From: Grimontia indica
Lineage (GTDB): Bacteria; Pseudomonadota; Gammaproteobacteria; Enterobacterales; Vibrionaceae
Reading direction: 5' to 3'
NCBI RefSeq assembly: GCF_000333895.2
Contig: NZ_ANFM02000014.1
Location: forward strand, 124,001 to 188,000
Length of the DNA: 64,000 nt
The notes under the pieces were generated by a model. It did not search any database, was not told the origin of the DNA, and was given only the letters and a program-made list of their open reading frames with translations. The position numbers and the translations under genes were made by a program. Below are positions 1-8,378 of this stretch, one piece after another (within the stretch, counting starts at the first letter, position 1; each line of letters opens with the position of its first letter).

Positions 1-305
1 ACTCGGGTGTAGCCCTCTTGACCTGTGCCATCCAAAACCGCCAGCCAACCGTCACCTTTAATAGCAACGTCAAGTTCACGACCAGTGGTGATAGTTGAAC
101 CTTGTGCAAAGCTGTATCCAGGACGCTCTGTCATATTGAACACACGGGTCGGTAAGCCTTCTCCGTATGCTTGCATAGCACGAGCCTGTTCCAGGTCTGC
201 GCGAAAGCCAGTGGTACTGGCGTTTGCCAGATTGTTGGCACGCAGCTGTAAAGCCTGCATATCTTGTTTGGCGCCACTCATGGCGAGAAATAGTGCGCGA
301 TCCAT
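1..305 (-). CDS. flgF: Flagellar basal-body rod protein FlgF (partial, C-terminus beyond window)
   Basis: The first 101 residues are visible, beginning MDRALFLAMSG; the rest lies off the left edge. FlgF is a proximal rod protein of the flagellar basal body, exported by the flagellar type III apparatus, so it has no signal peptide. The N-terminal rod/hook signature is present around residues 10-35 (QLRANNLANASTTGF), followed by the conserved GDGWLAV segment typical of the FlgF/FlgG family. It lies downstream of flgE in the leftward flgBCDE operon, in the usual order. The 177-base gap to flgE contains an intra-operon hairpin. Identity rests on motif and gene order; FlgG is the alternative but would normally come next. 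Confidence 0.9.
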   Translation of the reverse strand, partial: MDRALFLAMSGAKQDMQALQLRANNLANASTTGFRADLEQARAMQAYGEGLPTRVFNMTERPGYSFAQGSTITTGRELDVAIKGDGWLAVLDGTGQEGYTR

Positions 306-440
306 TAAGACGTTCTCCTGTCGCTTATGCATTAAAGAAAGCAAGAAGGGTGCCAAAATGCAATATTGTAGAATTACAACAAGTTAGTGCAAGAAATGAG
401 CAGATTGAGGAGAGAGATAAGAATAATTCTGGGAAAAGAA

Positions 441-465
441 TTGCCGCCCGGTCGCCGAGCGGCAA
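441..465 (-). other. Intra-operon hairpin between flgE and flgF
   Basis: A 7-bp perfect stem (TTGCCGC/GCGGCAA) with an 11-nt loop sits just after the flgE stop. In the leftward transcript it is followed by a short pyrimidine tract, TTCTTTTCCC. It could be a partial terminator or a 3'-end stabiliser that sets hook protein above rod protein expression. The function is inference; the stem is directly visible. Confidence 0.5.
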
Positions 466-482
466 AAGAACACATATAGCGA

Positions 483-1790
483 TTAACGAATCTGGAGAAT
501 CGTCTGTTGCATCTGGTTACCTACTTCCAGCGAGCGTGAGTTCGCTTGGAAGTTGCGCTGTGCGGTAATCAAGTCCACCAGCTCTTGGGTCATGTCGATG
601 TTTGACTGCTCGATAGTACCGCTTTTCACTTTACCGAACGCGCCTTGCATCGCCTCACCCCACACGGCTTCACCAGATTGCTGGGTCACTTTCCACTGGG
701 TATTACCCGCTTGAGAAAGACCTTGCTGGTTAGATACACGAACCATCGCCACTCGGCCCAGCGCAACGTTTTCGCCGTTACTGTAGGTCGCCATGATGGT
801 GCCTTTCGGATCGATATCCACTTTCGCCAGGTAGCCCGTGGTTGCGCCATCTTCCGTGAACTTACGCATTTCAAACGGTGAGGCGTACTGCGTTGGCTCT
901 TCAAAGTTAATTGTCAGCGCCTGCGAACCGTCTGCACCGTTCATTTCAAGGCCAGCACCGTTAGGACCAAACTCTACGGTCTGGATTGGCGCGCCATTGT
1001 TTACGGTATTCACTGAACCATCGCTGTTGAATTCAATCGAGTGACCGACCTGACCGGTTGCACTGGTGAATTCACCGCCGGTCAGACTCAGCGGCTTTTC
1101 ACCGGTCGCGTCTGTTGCCGTGTAGTAAACAGCCCACTTGTTCGGTGTCACGTTATCTTTGACGTAGTAAGTGGTCAGTTTGTATGGCTGACCCAGTGAG
1201 TCAAAGATCGTGGCTGATGTCGATTTGTTGTATGTGTCTGGGTCTTCAGGATTGAATAGCGCTGGATCTTTCTCTGCGCCACCTGCTGGCAGGTTCAAAC
1301 CAATATCGACATTTTCAGAGGCGCGTGGCTGACCAAACTGATCTGGCACGTTCAGCGCTTTCGGCTCAAAAGAACCGACTTGCAATGTTTCATTATCAAC
1401 GTTGTAGCCCAGCAGGAACTGACCCTCTGAGTTAACAATGTTGTTGTTTTTATCAAGGTGGAAAGCACCGTTACGGGTCAACACGTTGTTTTGCGTTGCC
1501 AGGTTGTCGTTAGCAACCGCGAAGTAACCGTTACCACTGATACGCAGATCCAGTGGGTTGTTGGTGTAGATACTGGAACCTTCATGGAACTGCTGCGCAA
1601 CAATCGAGGTTTGCACACCGCTACCTGTGGTGGTCTTTGCGTTCGAGAAGATCGACGCAGAATAAACGTCACCAAACTCAGCACGCGACTCTTTAAAACC
1701 AAAAGTGTTGGCGTTCGCAATGTTGTTACTGGTGGTGTTCATGTCTTTTTGAGCTGCCGCCAGGCCACTCAGTGCGATATTTAAAGCCAT
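483..1790 (-). CDS. flgE: Flagellar hook protein FlgE
   Basis: A 435-residue hook subunit, normal for Vibrio FlgE. The N-terminus (MALNIALSGLAAAQKDM, then NNIANANTFGFKESR) is the classical rod/hook helix. The C-terminus carries the paired hook motif (ELVDLITAQRNFQANSRSLE and QTILQIR). The middle, about residues 100-350, is the variable hook D1/D2 region. The protein polymerises outside the cell to form the hook joining rod and filament. It lies third after flgC and flgD, 21 bases after flgD, and is probably driven from the sigma-54 promoter upstream of flgB. The start is supported by an AGGAG-type ribosome site just upstream. Confidence 0.97.
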   Translation of the reverse strand: MALNIALSGLAAAQKDMNTTSNNIANANTFGFKESRAEFGDVYSASIFSNAKTTTGSGVQTSIVAQQFHEGSSIYTNNPLDLRISGNGYFAVANDNLATQNNVLTRNGAFHLDKNNNIVNSEGQFLLGYNVDNETLQVGSFEPKALNVPDQFGQPRASENVDIGLNLPAGGAEKDPALFNPEDPDTYNKSTSATIFDSLGQPYKLTTYYVKDNVTPNKWAVYYTATDATGEKPLSLTGGEFTSATGQVGHSIEFNSDGSVNTVNNGAPIQTVEFGPNGAGLEMNGADGSQALTINFEEPTQYASPFEMRKFTEDGATTGYLAKVDIDPKGTIMATYSNGENVALGRVAMVRVSNQQGLSQAGNTQWKVTQQSGEAVWGEAMQGAFGKVKSGTIEQSNIDMTQELVDLITAQRNFQANSRSLEVGNQMQQTILQIR

Positions 1791-1811
1791 TGCTGGAACT
1801 CCTCTGTCCTT

Positions 1812-2567
1812 TTAGCTCTTGCTCACGTTGCCAAGGCTGGATGATTTACCTACTTCAAGCACTTCGGTGAGTTTGACCGGAGATGCGTAACCGGCGATGT
1901 TCAACATCACGTTACCGTCGCCATTCCCCAATAGAACACTGTTGACGTTCGCGTAGGTGGAAAGCTCAAGATCCTGAGACTTACCATCAATGTTGCCGCT
2001 TACGTTGACTTTGTAATTACCTTCCGGCAGTGGGTTGCCGGCATCATCTTTGCCGTCCCACTCAACACGGTGATCCCCTGGAGACTTGGCCCCCATGCTG
2101 AAGGTTCTCAGCAACTCGCCACGCTCGTTCTGGATTCGGACAATCACATCGTTCAGGGCCTGTGGCAATTTCACCATACCGGCAATGCCACCTTCCGCTG
2201 ATTTGAAGCCTTCGTTACCTGGAACCAATACATCCTGACCTACCAGAGAGGATGCCTGCAGCGCTTGACTGGACGTCATGGCCGCGTTCAGGGAACCGAA
2301 TTGGTCGTTCATTTTGCCGATGCCGTCTACGGTCGCGAATGATGCCATCTGTGCAATCATCTGCTCGTTATCAACAGGCTTGAACGGATCCTGGTTTGCC
2401 AACTGCTTGGTCAGCAGTGACAAGAAATCTTCTTGCTTAAGGTCGGTCTGGCCAGTGACTTTCTCGCCAGTATCACCACGCTCAGCACGTTGCTTTTCTT
2501 GCAGCGCTTTTAGCTGGTCGATGTAGCTACCGCCACCTGCTCCGCCTGCGCCGTCAATAGGATTCAT
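1812..2567 (-). CDS. flgD: Flagellar hook assembly (capping scaffold) protein FlgD
   Basis: FlgD is a 251-residue cap on which hook subunits assemble; it is exported and later discarded. The N-terminal FlgD domain is clear around residues 40-100 (QEDFLSLLTKQLANQDPFKPVDNEQMIAQMASF, shown here only to name the region, with key residues D-P-K-P and the Q-A pair). The C-terminal half carries the FlgD Ig-like/Tudor region, with EWDGKDDAGNPLPEG as the most recognisable motif near residues 168-182. It sits between flgC and flgE with short gaps, consistent with one transcript. Length and architecture are ordinary for the family. Confidence 0.96.
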   Translation of the reverse strand: MNPIDGAGGAGGGSYIDQLKALQEKQRAERGDTGEKVTGQTDLKQEDFLSLLTKQLANQDPFKPVDNEQMIAQMASFATVDGIGKMNDQFGSLNAAMTSSQALQASSLVGQDVLVPGNEGFKSAEGGIAGMVKLPQALNDVIVRIQNERGELLRTFSMGAKSPGDHRVEWDGKDDAGNPLPEGNYKVNVSGNIDGKSQDLELSTYANVNSVLLGNGDGNVMLNIAGYASPVKLTEVLEVGKSSSLGNVSKS

Positions 2568-2584
2568 AGTGCCGTACTCCTACC

Positions 2585-2995
2585 TTATTTGCCCATTTGT
2601 AGTGTGCGCATCAGCATTTGTTTGCTCGCTTCTGCCACTTCTACGTTGGTTTGATAAGAACGGGATGCCGAAATCATGTTGGCCATCTCTTCCATCACAT
2701 TGACATTGGGCTTGTAAATATAGCCTTCCGCATTTGCCATTGGGTGTTCAGGGTTATATTCCGCACGCAGCGGCTTCTGACTTTCAACAATGCCTGCAAC
2801 ACGAACCGGTACGCTGTCGCCTTGCTGGTATTTATTTAACTCTGCGGCGAACACAGGGTGACGTGCTTTGTACGTCTCTGCTGCTGAGCTGCTCACTGAG
2901 TTAGCGTTTGCCAGGTTACTGGATGTGGTGTTGAGTCGAACGGACTCTGCACTCATGGCAGAACCGGTCACATTGAACACATTAAAAAGACTCAT
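2585..2995 (-). CDS. flgC: Flagellar basal-body rod protein FlgC
   Basis: A 136-residue proximal rod protein. The N-terminal helix carries NTTSSNLANANS, and the C-terminal helix carries MANMISASRSYQTNVEVA, both typical of FlgC. The central YKPNVNVMEEM segment is also characteristic. The gene begins 4 bases after flgB ends and is followed by flgD, so translation of flgB and flgC is probably coupled. There is no signal peptide, as expected for a substrate of the flagellar exporter. Confidence 0.96.
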   Translation of the reverse strand: MSLFNVFNVTGSAMSAESVRLNTTSSNLANANSVSSSAAETYKARHPVFAAELNKYQQGDSVPVRVAGIVESQKPLRAEYNPEHPMANAEGYIYKPNVNVMEEMANMISASRSYQTNVEVAEASKQMLMRTLQMGK

Positions 2996-2998
2996 CCA

Positions 2999-3394
2999 TT
3001 ATTCCCCTTTCAGTGCCTTGGACATGTTTTTGAACTTGGAGCCAAGGAAATCCAATGACGCTTGATACTCAAGGGCATTTTGCATGAACAGGTTACGTTC
3101 TACCTGCGCATCAACGGTGTTGCCGTCGCCGGTATCAGGCTGGTTTGGAATGCGGTACATTTTCTGGCCGTTCACCTGAGAGGTGGCAGGGATATGCCGC
3201 TCGTTGGTACGACTCAGGCCAAAGTTTGCCCCAGAGGTTGCCGCTTGCAGCGCACGTTCGAAGTCAACATCCTGCGCTTTGTAGCCCGGCGTGTTGGCGT
3301 TTGCCAAGTTGCTCGACAGGGTTTCCGCCCTTTGAGCACGCACACCCACAGTGTGTTGATGAACGCCAAGCGCTTTGTCGAATGATATCGCCAT
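2999..3394 (-). CDS. flgB: Flagellar basal-body rod protein FlgB
   Basis: A 131-residue rod protein, the first gene of the leftward flgBCDEF operon. The rod signature appears at about residues 18-40 (RAQRAETLSSNLANANTPGYK), and the C-terminal part (VERNLFMQNALEYQASLDFL) forms the second rod helix. FlgB is the rod component nearest the MS ring. A sigma-54-type promoter lies 34-49 bases upstream of the start codon. That fits the class III flagellar genes of Vibrio, which are activated by the FlrBC two-component pair; the activator is inference from the family, as its gene is not in this window. Confidence 0.96.
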   Translation of the reverse strand: MAISFDKALGVHQHTVGVRAQRAETLSSNLANANTPGYKAQDVDFERALQAATSGANFGLSRTNERHIPATSQVNGQKMYRIPNQPDTGDGNTVDAQVERNLFMQNALEYQASLDFLGSKFKNMSKALKGE

Positions 3395-3427
3395 ACGGCA
3401 CCTCCAAAAATCTTCTACCGGATAATT

Positions 3428-3443
3428 TGCAAGTAAGATGCCA
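3428..3443 (-). promoter_or_regulatory. Sigma-54 promoter of the flgB operon
   Basis: On the minus strand the sequence reads TGGCAT-N5-TTGCA, matching the -24/-12 sigma-54 consensus TGGCAC-N5-TTGCA with one mismatch and correct spacing between the invariant GG and GC. It lies 34 bases upstream of the flgB start codon. Sigma-54 control of flgB operons is established in Vibrio. Confidence 0.82.
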
Positions 3444-3544
3444 ACTTTAAAATATCATTCACCAAAGGTGTTAGCATCTATAAAATCATAAACTTAGTAG
3501 TATCCGGCTATTTGTTAAGCGGCAACGCGCTTTTCAATAGATAC

Positions 3545-3574
3545 AAAAAAAGCGGCAACTTCTGTGCCGCTTTT
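3545..3574 (-). terminator. Rho-independent terminator after cheR
   Basis: In the leftward direction, AAAAGCGGCA and TGCCGCTTTT pair around a short loop (with an internal ACAGAAGT) and end in a run of seven T. It separates cheR from the flgB promoter, so cheV-cheR and flgB onward are separate transcripts. Confidence 0.8.
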
Positions 3575-3592
3575 CCGAGACGTAGGTAAAAC

Positions 3593-4420
3593 CTACTTTA
3601 ATTTATAGATGATACCGGGGTTACAACGGATCATATCAAATCTGTCTGTCAGCCCCGTCAGGGATTCTGATGCACCCAGCAACAGATAACCGCCTGGGTT
3701 CAGGCTACCCGCCATCTGGTTCAACACTTTGGATTTCATGTCAGGTGAGAAGTAAATCAACACGTTACGACAAAAAATAATGTCAAACTTGCCCAGCATG
3801 CCATAGCTTTCCATCAAGTTTTGTGGCTTGAAGGTCACCATGCGTTTGAGCGTGTCTTTAACCTTCATTCGCCCTTCGCCGGCATCTTCAAAGAACTGAC
3901 GTTTGCGTTCCGGTGACAGGCCTCGGCTCAATGCCAGGTTGTCGTAAATACCGGTGCGGCAATTTTCGAGCATGGTGGAAGAAATATCTGTTGCGGTGAT
4001 AGCCACATTTCCCAACATACCCGGCTTCTTTTGCTGCACTTCCTGAATGGTCATGGCAATCGAATAAGGTTCTTGTCCGGATGAGCTTGCCGCTGACCAA
4101 ATTTTGATTGGCCTTTTGCTTTCTGCCACTTCTGGCAAGAGACGGTTGGCGAGCACCTCAAACGGATAGGAATCCCTGAACCACAAGGTTTCGTTTGTGG
4201 TCATGGCATCAATGGCTGAGACAGCCAGATCGCGGTTACGGTTTGTAAGAACAAGCTGAAACAGTTCAGTCATTGAAGCAAGCTTGTATCGCGTTAGCAG
4301 AGGGCTGAGTCGGCTTCTAACAAGATATTGCTTGCTATCACCTAGAACAATGCCACATTTGCTTTCGAGGTACTTACAAAAATCACGATACTCTTGTTCT
4401 GTTATCGCTATATTCGTCAT
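3593..4420 (-). CDS. cheR: Chemotaxis protein methyltransferase CheR
   Basis: CheR transfers methyl groups from S-adenosylmethionine to glutamates on chemoreceptors for adaptation. At 275 residues it has the normal length. The all-helical N-terminal domain (about 1-70) precedes the conserved TNETLWFRD motif (75-83), the SAM-binding WSAASSSGQEPYS region (108-120) and the FDIIFCRNVLIYF motif (212-224). It starts 4 bases after cheV ends and is followed by a terminator, so cheV-cheR forms a two-gene unit. The position beside flgB is the usual Vibrio arrangement. Confidence 0.96.
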   Translation of the reverse strand: MTNIAITEQEYRDFCKYLESKCGIVLGDSKQYLVRSRLSPLLTRYKLASMTELFQLVLTNRNRDLAVSAIDAMTTNETLWFRDSYPFEVLANRLLPEVAESKRPIKIWSAASSSGQEPYSIAMTIQEVQQKKPGMLGNVAITATDISSTMLENCRTGIYDNLALSRGLSPERKRQFFEDAGEGRMKVKDTLKRMVTFKPQNLMESYGMLGKFDIIFCRNVLIYFSPDMKSKVLNQMAGSLNPGGYLLLGASESLTGLTDRFDMIRCNPGIIYKLK

Positions 4421-4423
4421 GGA

Positions 4424-5362
4424 TTAGTTTTCTTGACCTTTACCTTTCACCGCGTTCATTACGGCTTCGCCGAGTTCATCTGGGTCGAACTTCGGAATGA
4501 ATGCATCTGCCCCAACTCGCTGTACCATCGCTTCATTGAAGACACCACTGAGCGACGAGTGCAATACTACATGAAGATCTTTGAGGTTAGGATCTTTTTT
4601 GATTTCAGTCGTTAAGGTGTAACCGTCCATCTCTGGCATCTCGATATCAGAGATGACAAGTGCAAGATCATTGATGGTGCCTTCCGCCGCCATACCCTGC
4701 AATTTATCGAGTGCATCTCGTCCATCATGCGCCAAAACAACGTTGTAGCCAATGGTTTCTACTGCACGCTTCACCTGACGACGAGCCACACTTGAATCGT
4801 CAGCAACCAACACGGTAGTTGGATCTGTACCGCCTTCCTCAAACACAGGTTTGTTCGCCAGCACTTCTTCACTGATGTCTTCGTTCACTGGCGATATCTG
4901 ATTCAGAATTTTTTCTACGTCAAGAATCTCCACCAGCTCACCTTCGATTTCAGTCACCGCGGTCAGATAGTTAGAACTGCCGGTACCTTCTGGTGGTGGC
5001 AAGATAGATTCCCAGTGCATATTCACAATTCGCTCTACTGAACCCACCAAGAATCCCTGCGTTGAGCGGTTGAACTCTGAAATGATGATAAAGCGGTTTT
5101 CTGGGTCTGTGATCGGCATGCCGCCTGTTGCCAGACTCATGTCGATAACTGAAATGGTTTGTCCGCGGATGTGTGCCACCCCTTTAACCAGCGGATGTAA
5201 ATTTGGCATGGAAGTCAGCTTCGGGCACTGGAGTACTTCCTTTACTTTAAAAACGTTGATGCCGTAACGCTGCTTACGCATCAAACGAAAGGTCAACAGC
5301 TCTAAGCGGTTTTGTCCGACCAGTTGCGTACGCTGATTGACCGTATCAAGAATCCCCGACAT
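4424..5362 (-). CDS. cheV: Chemotaxis coupling protein CheV (CheW domain fused to a receiver)
   Basis: A 312-residue protein with an N-terminal CheW-like domain (about 15-160, including HIRGQTISVIDM) and a C-terminal response-regulator receiver domain (about 180-310). The receiver has the acidic pair in LVADDSS, the phospho-acceptor Asp239 in VISDIEMPEMDG, and the conserved Lys in IPKFDPDEL. CheV links receptors to CheA, and its phosphorylation tunes adaptation. It is the first gene of cheV-cheR and is divergent from flgA. No convincing sigma-28 promoter was identified in the 132-base gap, only a GCGATAA-like -10 element. Confidence 0.96.
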   Translation of the reverse strand: MSGILDTVNQRTQLVGQNRLELLTFRLMRKQRYGINVFKVKEVLQCPKLTSMPNLHPLVKGVAHIRGQTISVIDMSLATGGMPITDPENRFIIISEFNRSTQGFLVGSVERIVNMHWESILPPPEGTGSSNYLTAVTEIEGELVEILDVEKILNQISPVNEDISEEVLANKPVFEEGGTDPTTVLVADDSSVARRQVKRAVETIGYNVVLAHDGRDALDKLQGMAAEGTINDLALVISDIEMPEMDGYTLTTEIKKDPNLKDLHVVLHSSLSGVFNEAMVQRVGADAFIPKFDPDELGEAVMNAVKGKGQEN

Positions 5363-5494
5363 AAGATAAACTCCATATTGCCCTGTTTTTGTTATCGCAT
5401 TGCAGCAAACATCTTCGTTTTCACCCGCATTCTTGGCATGCGAATTGAAGGAATCACTGCATCTAAATTCACCATACTAACCAATATGTGACAT

Positions 5495-6193
5495 ATGTGT
5501 TATCAACGATTAGTCTGGCTCTTTATCGGCACGTTTCTCTATAGCTTTAGCTCAATTATAGCCGCTGCACCATTAAGTCAACTCGATGCAGTAAAAGAAG
5601 CCGCAGAAGTGCATGTAGAATCTCTGATCACCGCCCCCGAATATGGAAAGCTTGAGGTTCAGGCAACCAATCTGGACAGTCGCCTACAGCTATCTCACTG
5701 CCCTTCACCATTAAAGGCTGATGTCCCAGGCAGGCAATCTCTCAATAAGAGTGTCACGGTGATGGTGAGCTGTGAAGAAGATGGCTGGCAAGTATATGTG
5801 CCTGTGCAAATTAAACTGCTCACGCCCGTCGTCGTCGCTCGTCGTCCCTTGGACAGGGGCATAACGATCTCCCACGATGACTTGATTGTGCAGCTGGTCG
5901 ATGCGCGCTTTCAACGCGGACAAACCTACACTGATGGCGCAACCATTGTAGGCTCACGTATCAAACGCGTTGTGGGTATTGGCGAGCCCATCAACGGCAA
6001 TGATATCTGTATGGTCTGCCGTAATGACGAAGTGATTATTACTGCGTCCGGTAGTGGACTGAATATCATTGCAAAAGGAACAGCATTAAGTGACGGTGCT
6101 CTCGGTGAGCAAATTAAAGTCCGTAACAGCAAATCCAATCGAATAGTCGATGGTACAATTACTGCTGTCGGTCAAGTCATCGTTAAATTCTAA
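5495..6193 (+). CDS. flgA: Flagellar P-ring assembly chaperone FlgA
   Basis: FlgA is a periplasmic chaperone that helps FlgI assemble into the P ring. The protein has 232 residues with an N-terminal signal peptide (a hydrophobic stretch at 6-22 ending around IIAAAPL). The C-terminal SAF/FlgA domain spans about 105-232 and includes VVVARRPLDRGITISHDDL and VRNSKSNRIVDGTI, the standard family motif. It diverges from cheV and is followed by flgM and flgN. The ribosome site before the start is weak, so a slightly different start cannot be excluded. Confidence 0.94.
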   Translation: MCYQRLVWLFIGTFLYSFSSIIAAAPLSQLDAVKEAAEVHVESLITAPEYGKLEVQATNLDSRLQLSHCPSPLKADVPGRQSLNKSVTVMVSCEEDGWQVYVPVQIKLLTPVVVARRPLDRGITISHDDLIVQLVDARFQRGQTYTDGATIVGSRIKRVVGIGEPINGNDICMVCRNDEVIITASGSGLNIIAKGTALSDGALGEQIKVRNSKSNRIVDGTITAVGQVIVKF

Positions 6194-6211
6194 TTTAATG
6201 CAATTAAGTGC

Positions 6212-6238
6212 TAAAGTTCATATTAATGCGGCCGATAC
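6212..6238 (+). promoter_or_regulatory. Sigma-28 (FliA) promoter of flgMN
   Basis: TAAAGTTC-N11-GCCGATAC matches the sigma-28 consensus TAAAGTTT-N11-GCCGATAA at 14 of 16 positions with ideal spacing. It lies 40 bases before the flgM start. FlgM is the anti-sigma-28 factor, so this promoter would close the known feedback loop. Confidence 0.88.
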
Positions 6239-6278
6239 TGTGAGCAACAGAAGGTTCGGACAAAGATAAGGCTTTATT

Positions 6279-6596
6279 ATGGCAAGTATCGATCATCTGC
6301 GTTCTGGTCAGCCATTGAGCACGAACAGAAGCAACCAAAGTAAGACGCAAAGCACTGCCGCGGAAAGCGGTAATGCTGGCGAAGTACGCAATCATCGCGG
6401 GGATGCATTCTCTATGAGTGATGAGAGCCGCGCAATTGGTGCACTCAATCAGCAAATGGCGAGCGAAGCCCATTTTGACAGCGCTAAGGTAGCAGCAATT
6501 AAAGCCGCTATCGCTAACGGCTCATACAAAGTGGATGCAGACCGACTGGCTGCAAACATCATGAAGCACGAAGACGATCTTCGTGGAATGAAGTAA
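6279..6596 (+). CDS. flgM: Anti-sigma-28 factor FlgM
   Basis: A 105-residue protein of normal length for Vibrio FlgM, starting MASIDHLRSGQP. The N-terminal half is low-complexity and polar, as expected for the disordered export part. The C-terminal half (about 55-105, with FDSAKVAAIKAAIANGSYKVDADRLA) is the sigma-28-binding helix region. FlgM holds FliA inactive until the hook is complete and is then secreted. It is directly preceded by a sigma-28 promoter and followed 7 bases later by flgN. Confidence 0.95.
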   Translation: MASIDHLRSGQPLSTNRSNQSKTQSTAAESGNAGEVRNHRGDAFSMSDESRAIGALNQQMASEAHFDSAKVAAIKAAIANGSYKVDADRLAANIMKHEDDLRGMK

Positions 6597-6602
6597 TTCG
6601 TC

Positions 6603-7031
6603 ATGTCTGAAGTACTCTCTTTTGAGCAACTTCTTCAGGCACAAGCTGAGAATGTTAACGCGCTGCTTGAAGTCATGGACAACGAAACCTCGGCCATTGC
6701 CTCCCGAAAGGCAGCCGACATAAACGCGTGCGCGAAGCAAAAACTCACTCTGATTCAAAACATCCAGCTACGAGATGCCCAACTGGCAAAATGTCCCGAG
6801 CTTCAATCACCTTCTGAAGAAAGCATCGCGGTTATCTCGAGCATCAAAACGTCCCTTGAAAAGTGCCACCAGTTAAATGACGCCAACGGTGTTGCACTTC
6901 AGCGTGCTCAACTTAGCATGCACAAGCTTCGTAACCTGTTCCAGGAAGCAGCAGGGAAAAATGAAATGACTTATGACAGCGAAGGTCATGCATCAGGCAG
7001 CCGAACACTAGGCACTAATGTTAAAGCCTGA
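6603..7031 (+). CDS. flgN: Flagellar export chaperone FlgN
   Basis: A 142-residue, strongly helical cytoplasmic protein with long heptad-like stretches, as in the FlgN family. FlgN escorts the hook-filament junction proteins FlgK and FlgL to the export gate. Identification rests on its position immediately after flgM, its size and its coiled-coil character; direct motif evidence is limited because FlgN diverges quickly. A strong terminator follows 20 bases after the stop. Confidence 0.9.
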   Translation: MSEVLSFEQLLQAQAENVNALLEVMDNETSAIASRKAADINACAKQKLTLIQNIQLRDAQLAKCPELQSPSEESIAVISSIKTSLEKCHQLNDANGVALQRAQLSMHKLRNLFQEAAGKNEMTYDSEGHASGSRTLGTNVKA

Positions 7032-7050
7032 TCCTCAAGCATGAATCCAA

Positions 7051-7085
7051 AAAGAAAGCCGCTCTACTGAGCGGCTTTCTTTTTA
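7051..7085. terminator. Bidirectional terminator between flgN and flgP
   Basis: A 14-base arm, AAAGAAAGCCGCTC, pairs with GAGCGGCTTTCTTT around a short loop, with A and T runs on both sides. It can serve flgN rightward and flgP leftward. Confidence 0.9.
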
Positions 7086-7100
7086 TCCAATGTCTATCTT

Positions 7101-7535
7101 CTAGAAAATAATCGAGTCATCTCTAGGCACATGATGGGATTCACCATAATCTGACATCTTCTTCATTTTACGCAGATTCAGCTGAAGTTCAGTGACATAG
7201 CTGTCACCCACTTTGTAACTGGCAATCACTTCTGCCGCACGGATAATGCCATCTGATGCACCATGGGTTCTATCCTGCCCCAATTGCTGATCCTCCACCT
7301 GGGTCAAACCACTCACGCGAATGCCGTACACTTGCTCAGACAGCTCTTTATAAGCTTCTAGTTTCGACGCTCTCATGGCACGGAACTGTTTTTCCTCTTC
7401 CGTTTCGCCACGTTGCGCGCTAATAGATGCCGTGCCTACCGCTGTCAAAATGTCATCTGAGCGAATAGTGGTAATAGGTTGGCAAGCGGTCAACATCAAT
7501 AGCATTGCCAGAGTTAGCCAAGTTTTCATATTCAC
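7101..7535 (-). CDS. flgP: Flagellar outer-membrane lipoprotein FlgP
   Basis: A 144-residue predicted lipoprotein with a lipobox LTAC at residues 15-18, so Cys18 would be acylated. FlgP is needed for motility in Vibrio and related bacteria, where it contributes to outer disk or H-ring structures around the basal body. The LPP20-like core (SISAQRGETEEEKQFRAMRASKLEAYKEL, about 38-66) is recognisable. It lies 7 bases downstream of flgO, consistent with an flgOP operon. The second Met (residue 3) is an equally possible start and would not affect the lipobox. Confidence 0.92.
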   Translation of the reverse strand: MNMKTWLTLAMLLMLTACQPITTIRSDDILTAVGTASISAQRGETEEEKQFRAMRASKLEAYKELSEQVYGIRVSGLTQVEDQQLGQDRTHGASDGIIRAAEVIASYKVGDSYVTELQLNLRKMKKMSDYGESHHVPRDDSIIF

Positions 7536-7542
7536 TCCAGAA

Positions 7543-8178
7543 TTACGGTTTCAAGATAATGGTGTCAGTAGAATGTTTACGCTGATCGCCACGGATGATC
7601 ACGCCATCTTCAATGCGAACTTTACGTAAGGTATCGATGTCGCGGCCAATTCTGTCCGCTGGGAGGAAGCCCTGTGCCGATGCGACTACTACACGAGAAC
7701 GCATACCAACGATGCGAGCATTAACCAGTACACCGCCACCTTGGCGCAGCATGGTGCCAGTAAGCACGTAATCGATTTGCTGCTCTGGGTGTAACTCTTT
7801 CCAATCACGGCTTAGTGAAAAATCACCGTCTTTGGTTACCCGGATGGTGCCGGTATTTTTGAAGTCAATGACGGTAAAGCCGCGTCGCTGCATCTGGTAA
7901 ATCATGCCTTCAGTCACGGAGTTCCCCAGCCAGTTGGTTTCATCCATCTCTTCAACATCGACAAAAGACACAATCGCCATCGGCGTTCGGGCAGTCAGGT
8001 AGTTGTTGGTCTCCAGCAACTCTTCCGCCAAACCGTCCATAAAGTAATCCAATGTGTGTCTTGGGGTTTGCTGCAACAGGAACTGGCTACCCGAATACGG
8101 TTCTTTACCGTTGTAAATCGGGTTATAGGCGCAAGATACGGTTGCTAGACTGAGTAATATCACTATCCAGTTTTTCAT
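7543..8178 (-). CDS. flgO: Flagellar outer-membrane lipoprotein FlgO
   Basis: A 211-residue predicted lipoprotein when started at MKNWIVILL, which places a lipobox TVSC with Cys16 directly after a short hydrophobic segment. The longer open frame reaches back to 8250 but would put 24 charged and Cys-rich residues before the signal sequence, so the internal ATG is preferred. The FlgO domain spans about 35-190. In Vibrio cholerae FlgO and FlgP act in flagellar stability and motility. It is the first gene of flgO-flgP, divergent from flgT. Confidence 0.92.
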   Translation of the reverse strand: MKNWIVILLSLATVSCAYNPIYNGKEPYSGSQFLLQQTPRHTLDYFMDGLAEELLETNNYLTARTPMAIVSFVDVEEMDETNWLGNSVTEGMIYQMQRRGFTVIDFKNTGTIRVTKDGDFSLSRDWKELHPEQQIDYVLTGTMLRQGGGVLVNARIVGMRSRVVVASAQGFLPADRIGRDIDTLRKVRIEDGVIIRGDQRKHSTDTIILKP

Positions 8179-8378
8179 TGTCGTCTGGCTCCGGACACGA
8201 TTTCGGACTGACCTGTTACATCTAGGGCAAAAGCCCAGTCCACTGTTCATCCCTATTTCGGGAACATTATTTGCATTGAGTGGCTATATTCTCGCTTTAT
8301 TGGCTAACCACCTTGCCGCTTTTTCAGCGATGTTATCTGGTCTAGCAATTTTTATACCTACTATTGGAAACCAAGGTT

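Noticed and set aside
5434-5449. A sigma-54-like sequence TGGCAT-N5-TTGAA upstream of flgA
   Set aside because: The -12 element lacks the nearly invariant C of TTGC, so the match is not strong enough to call.
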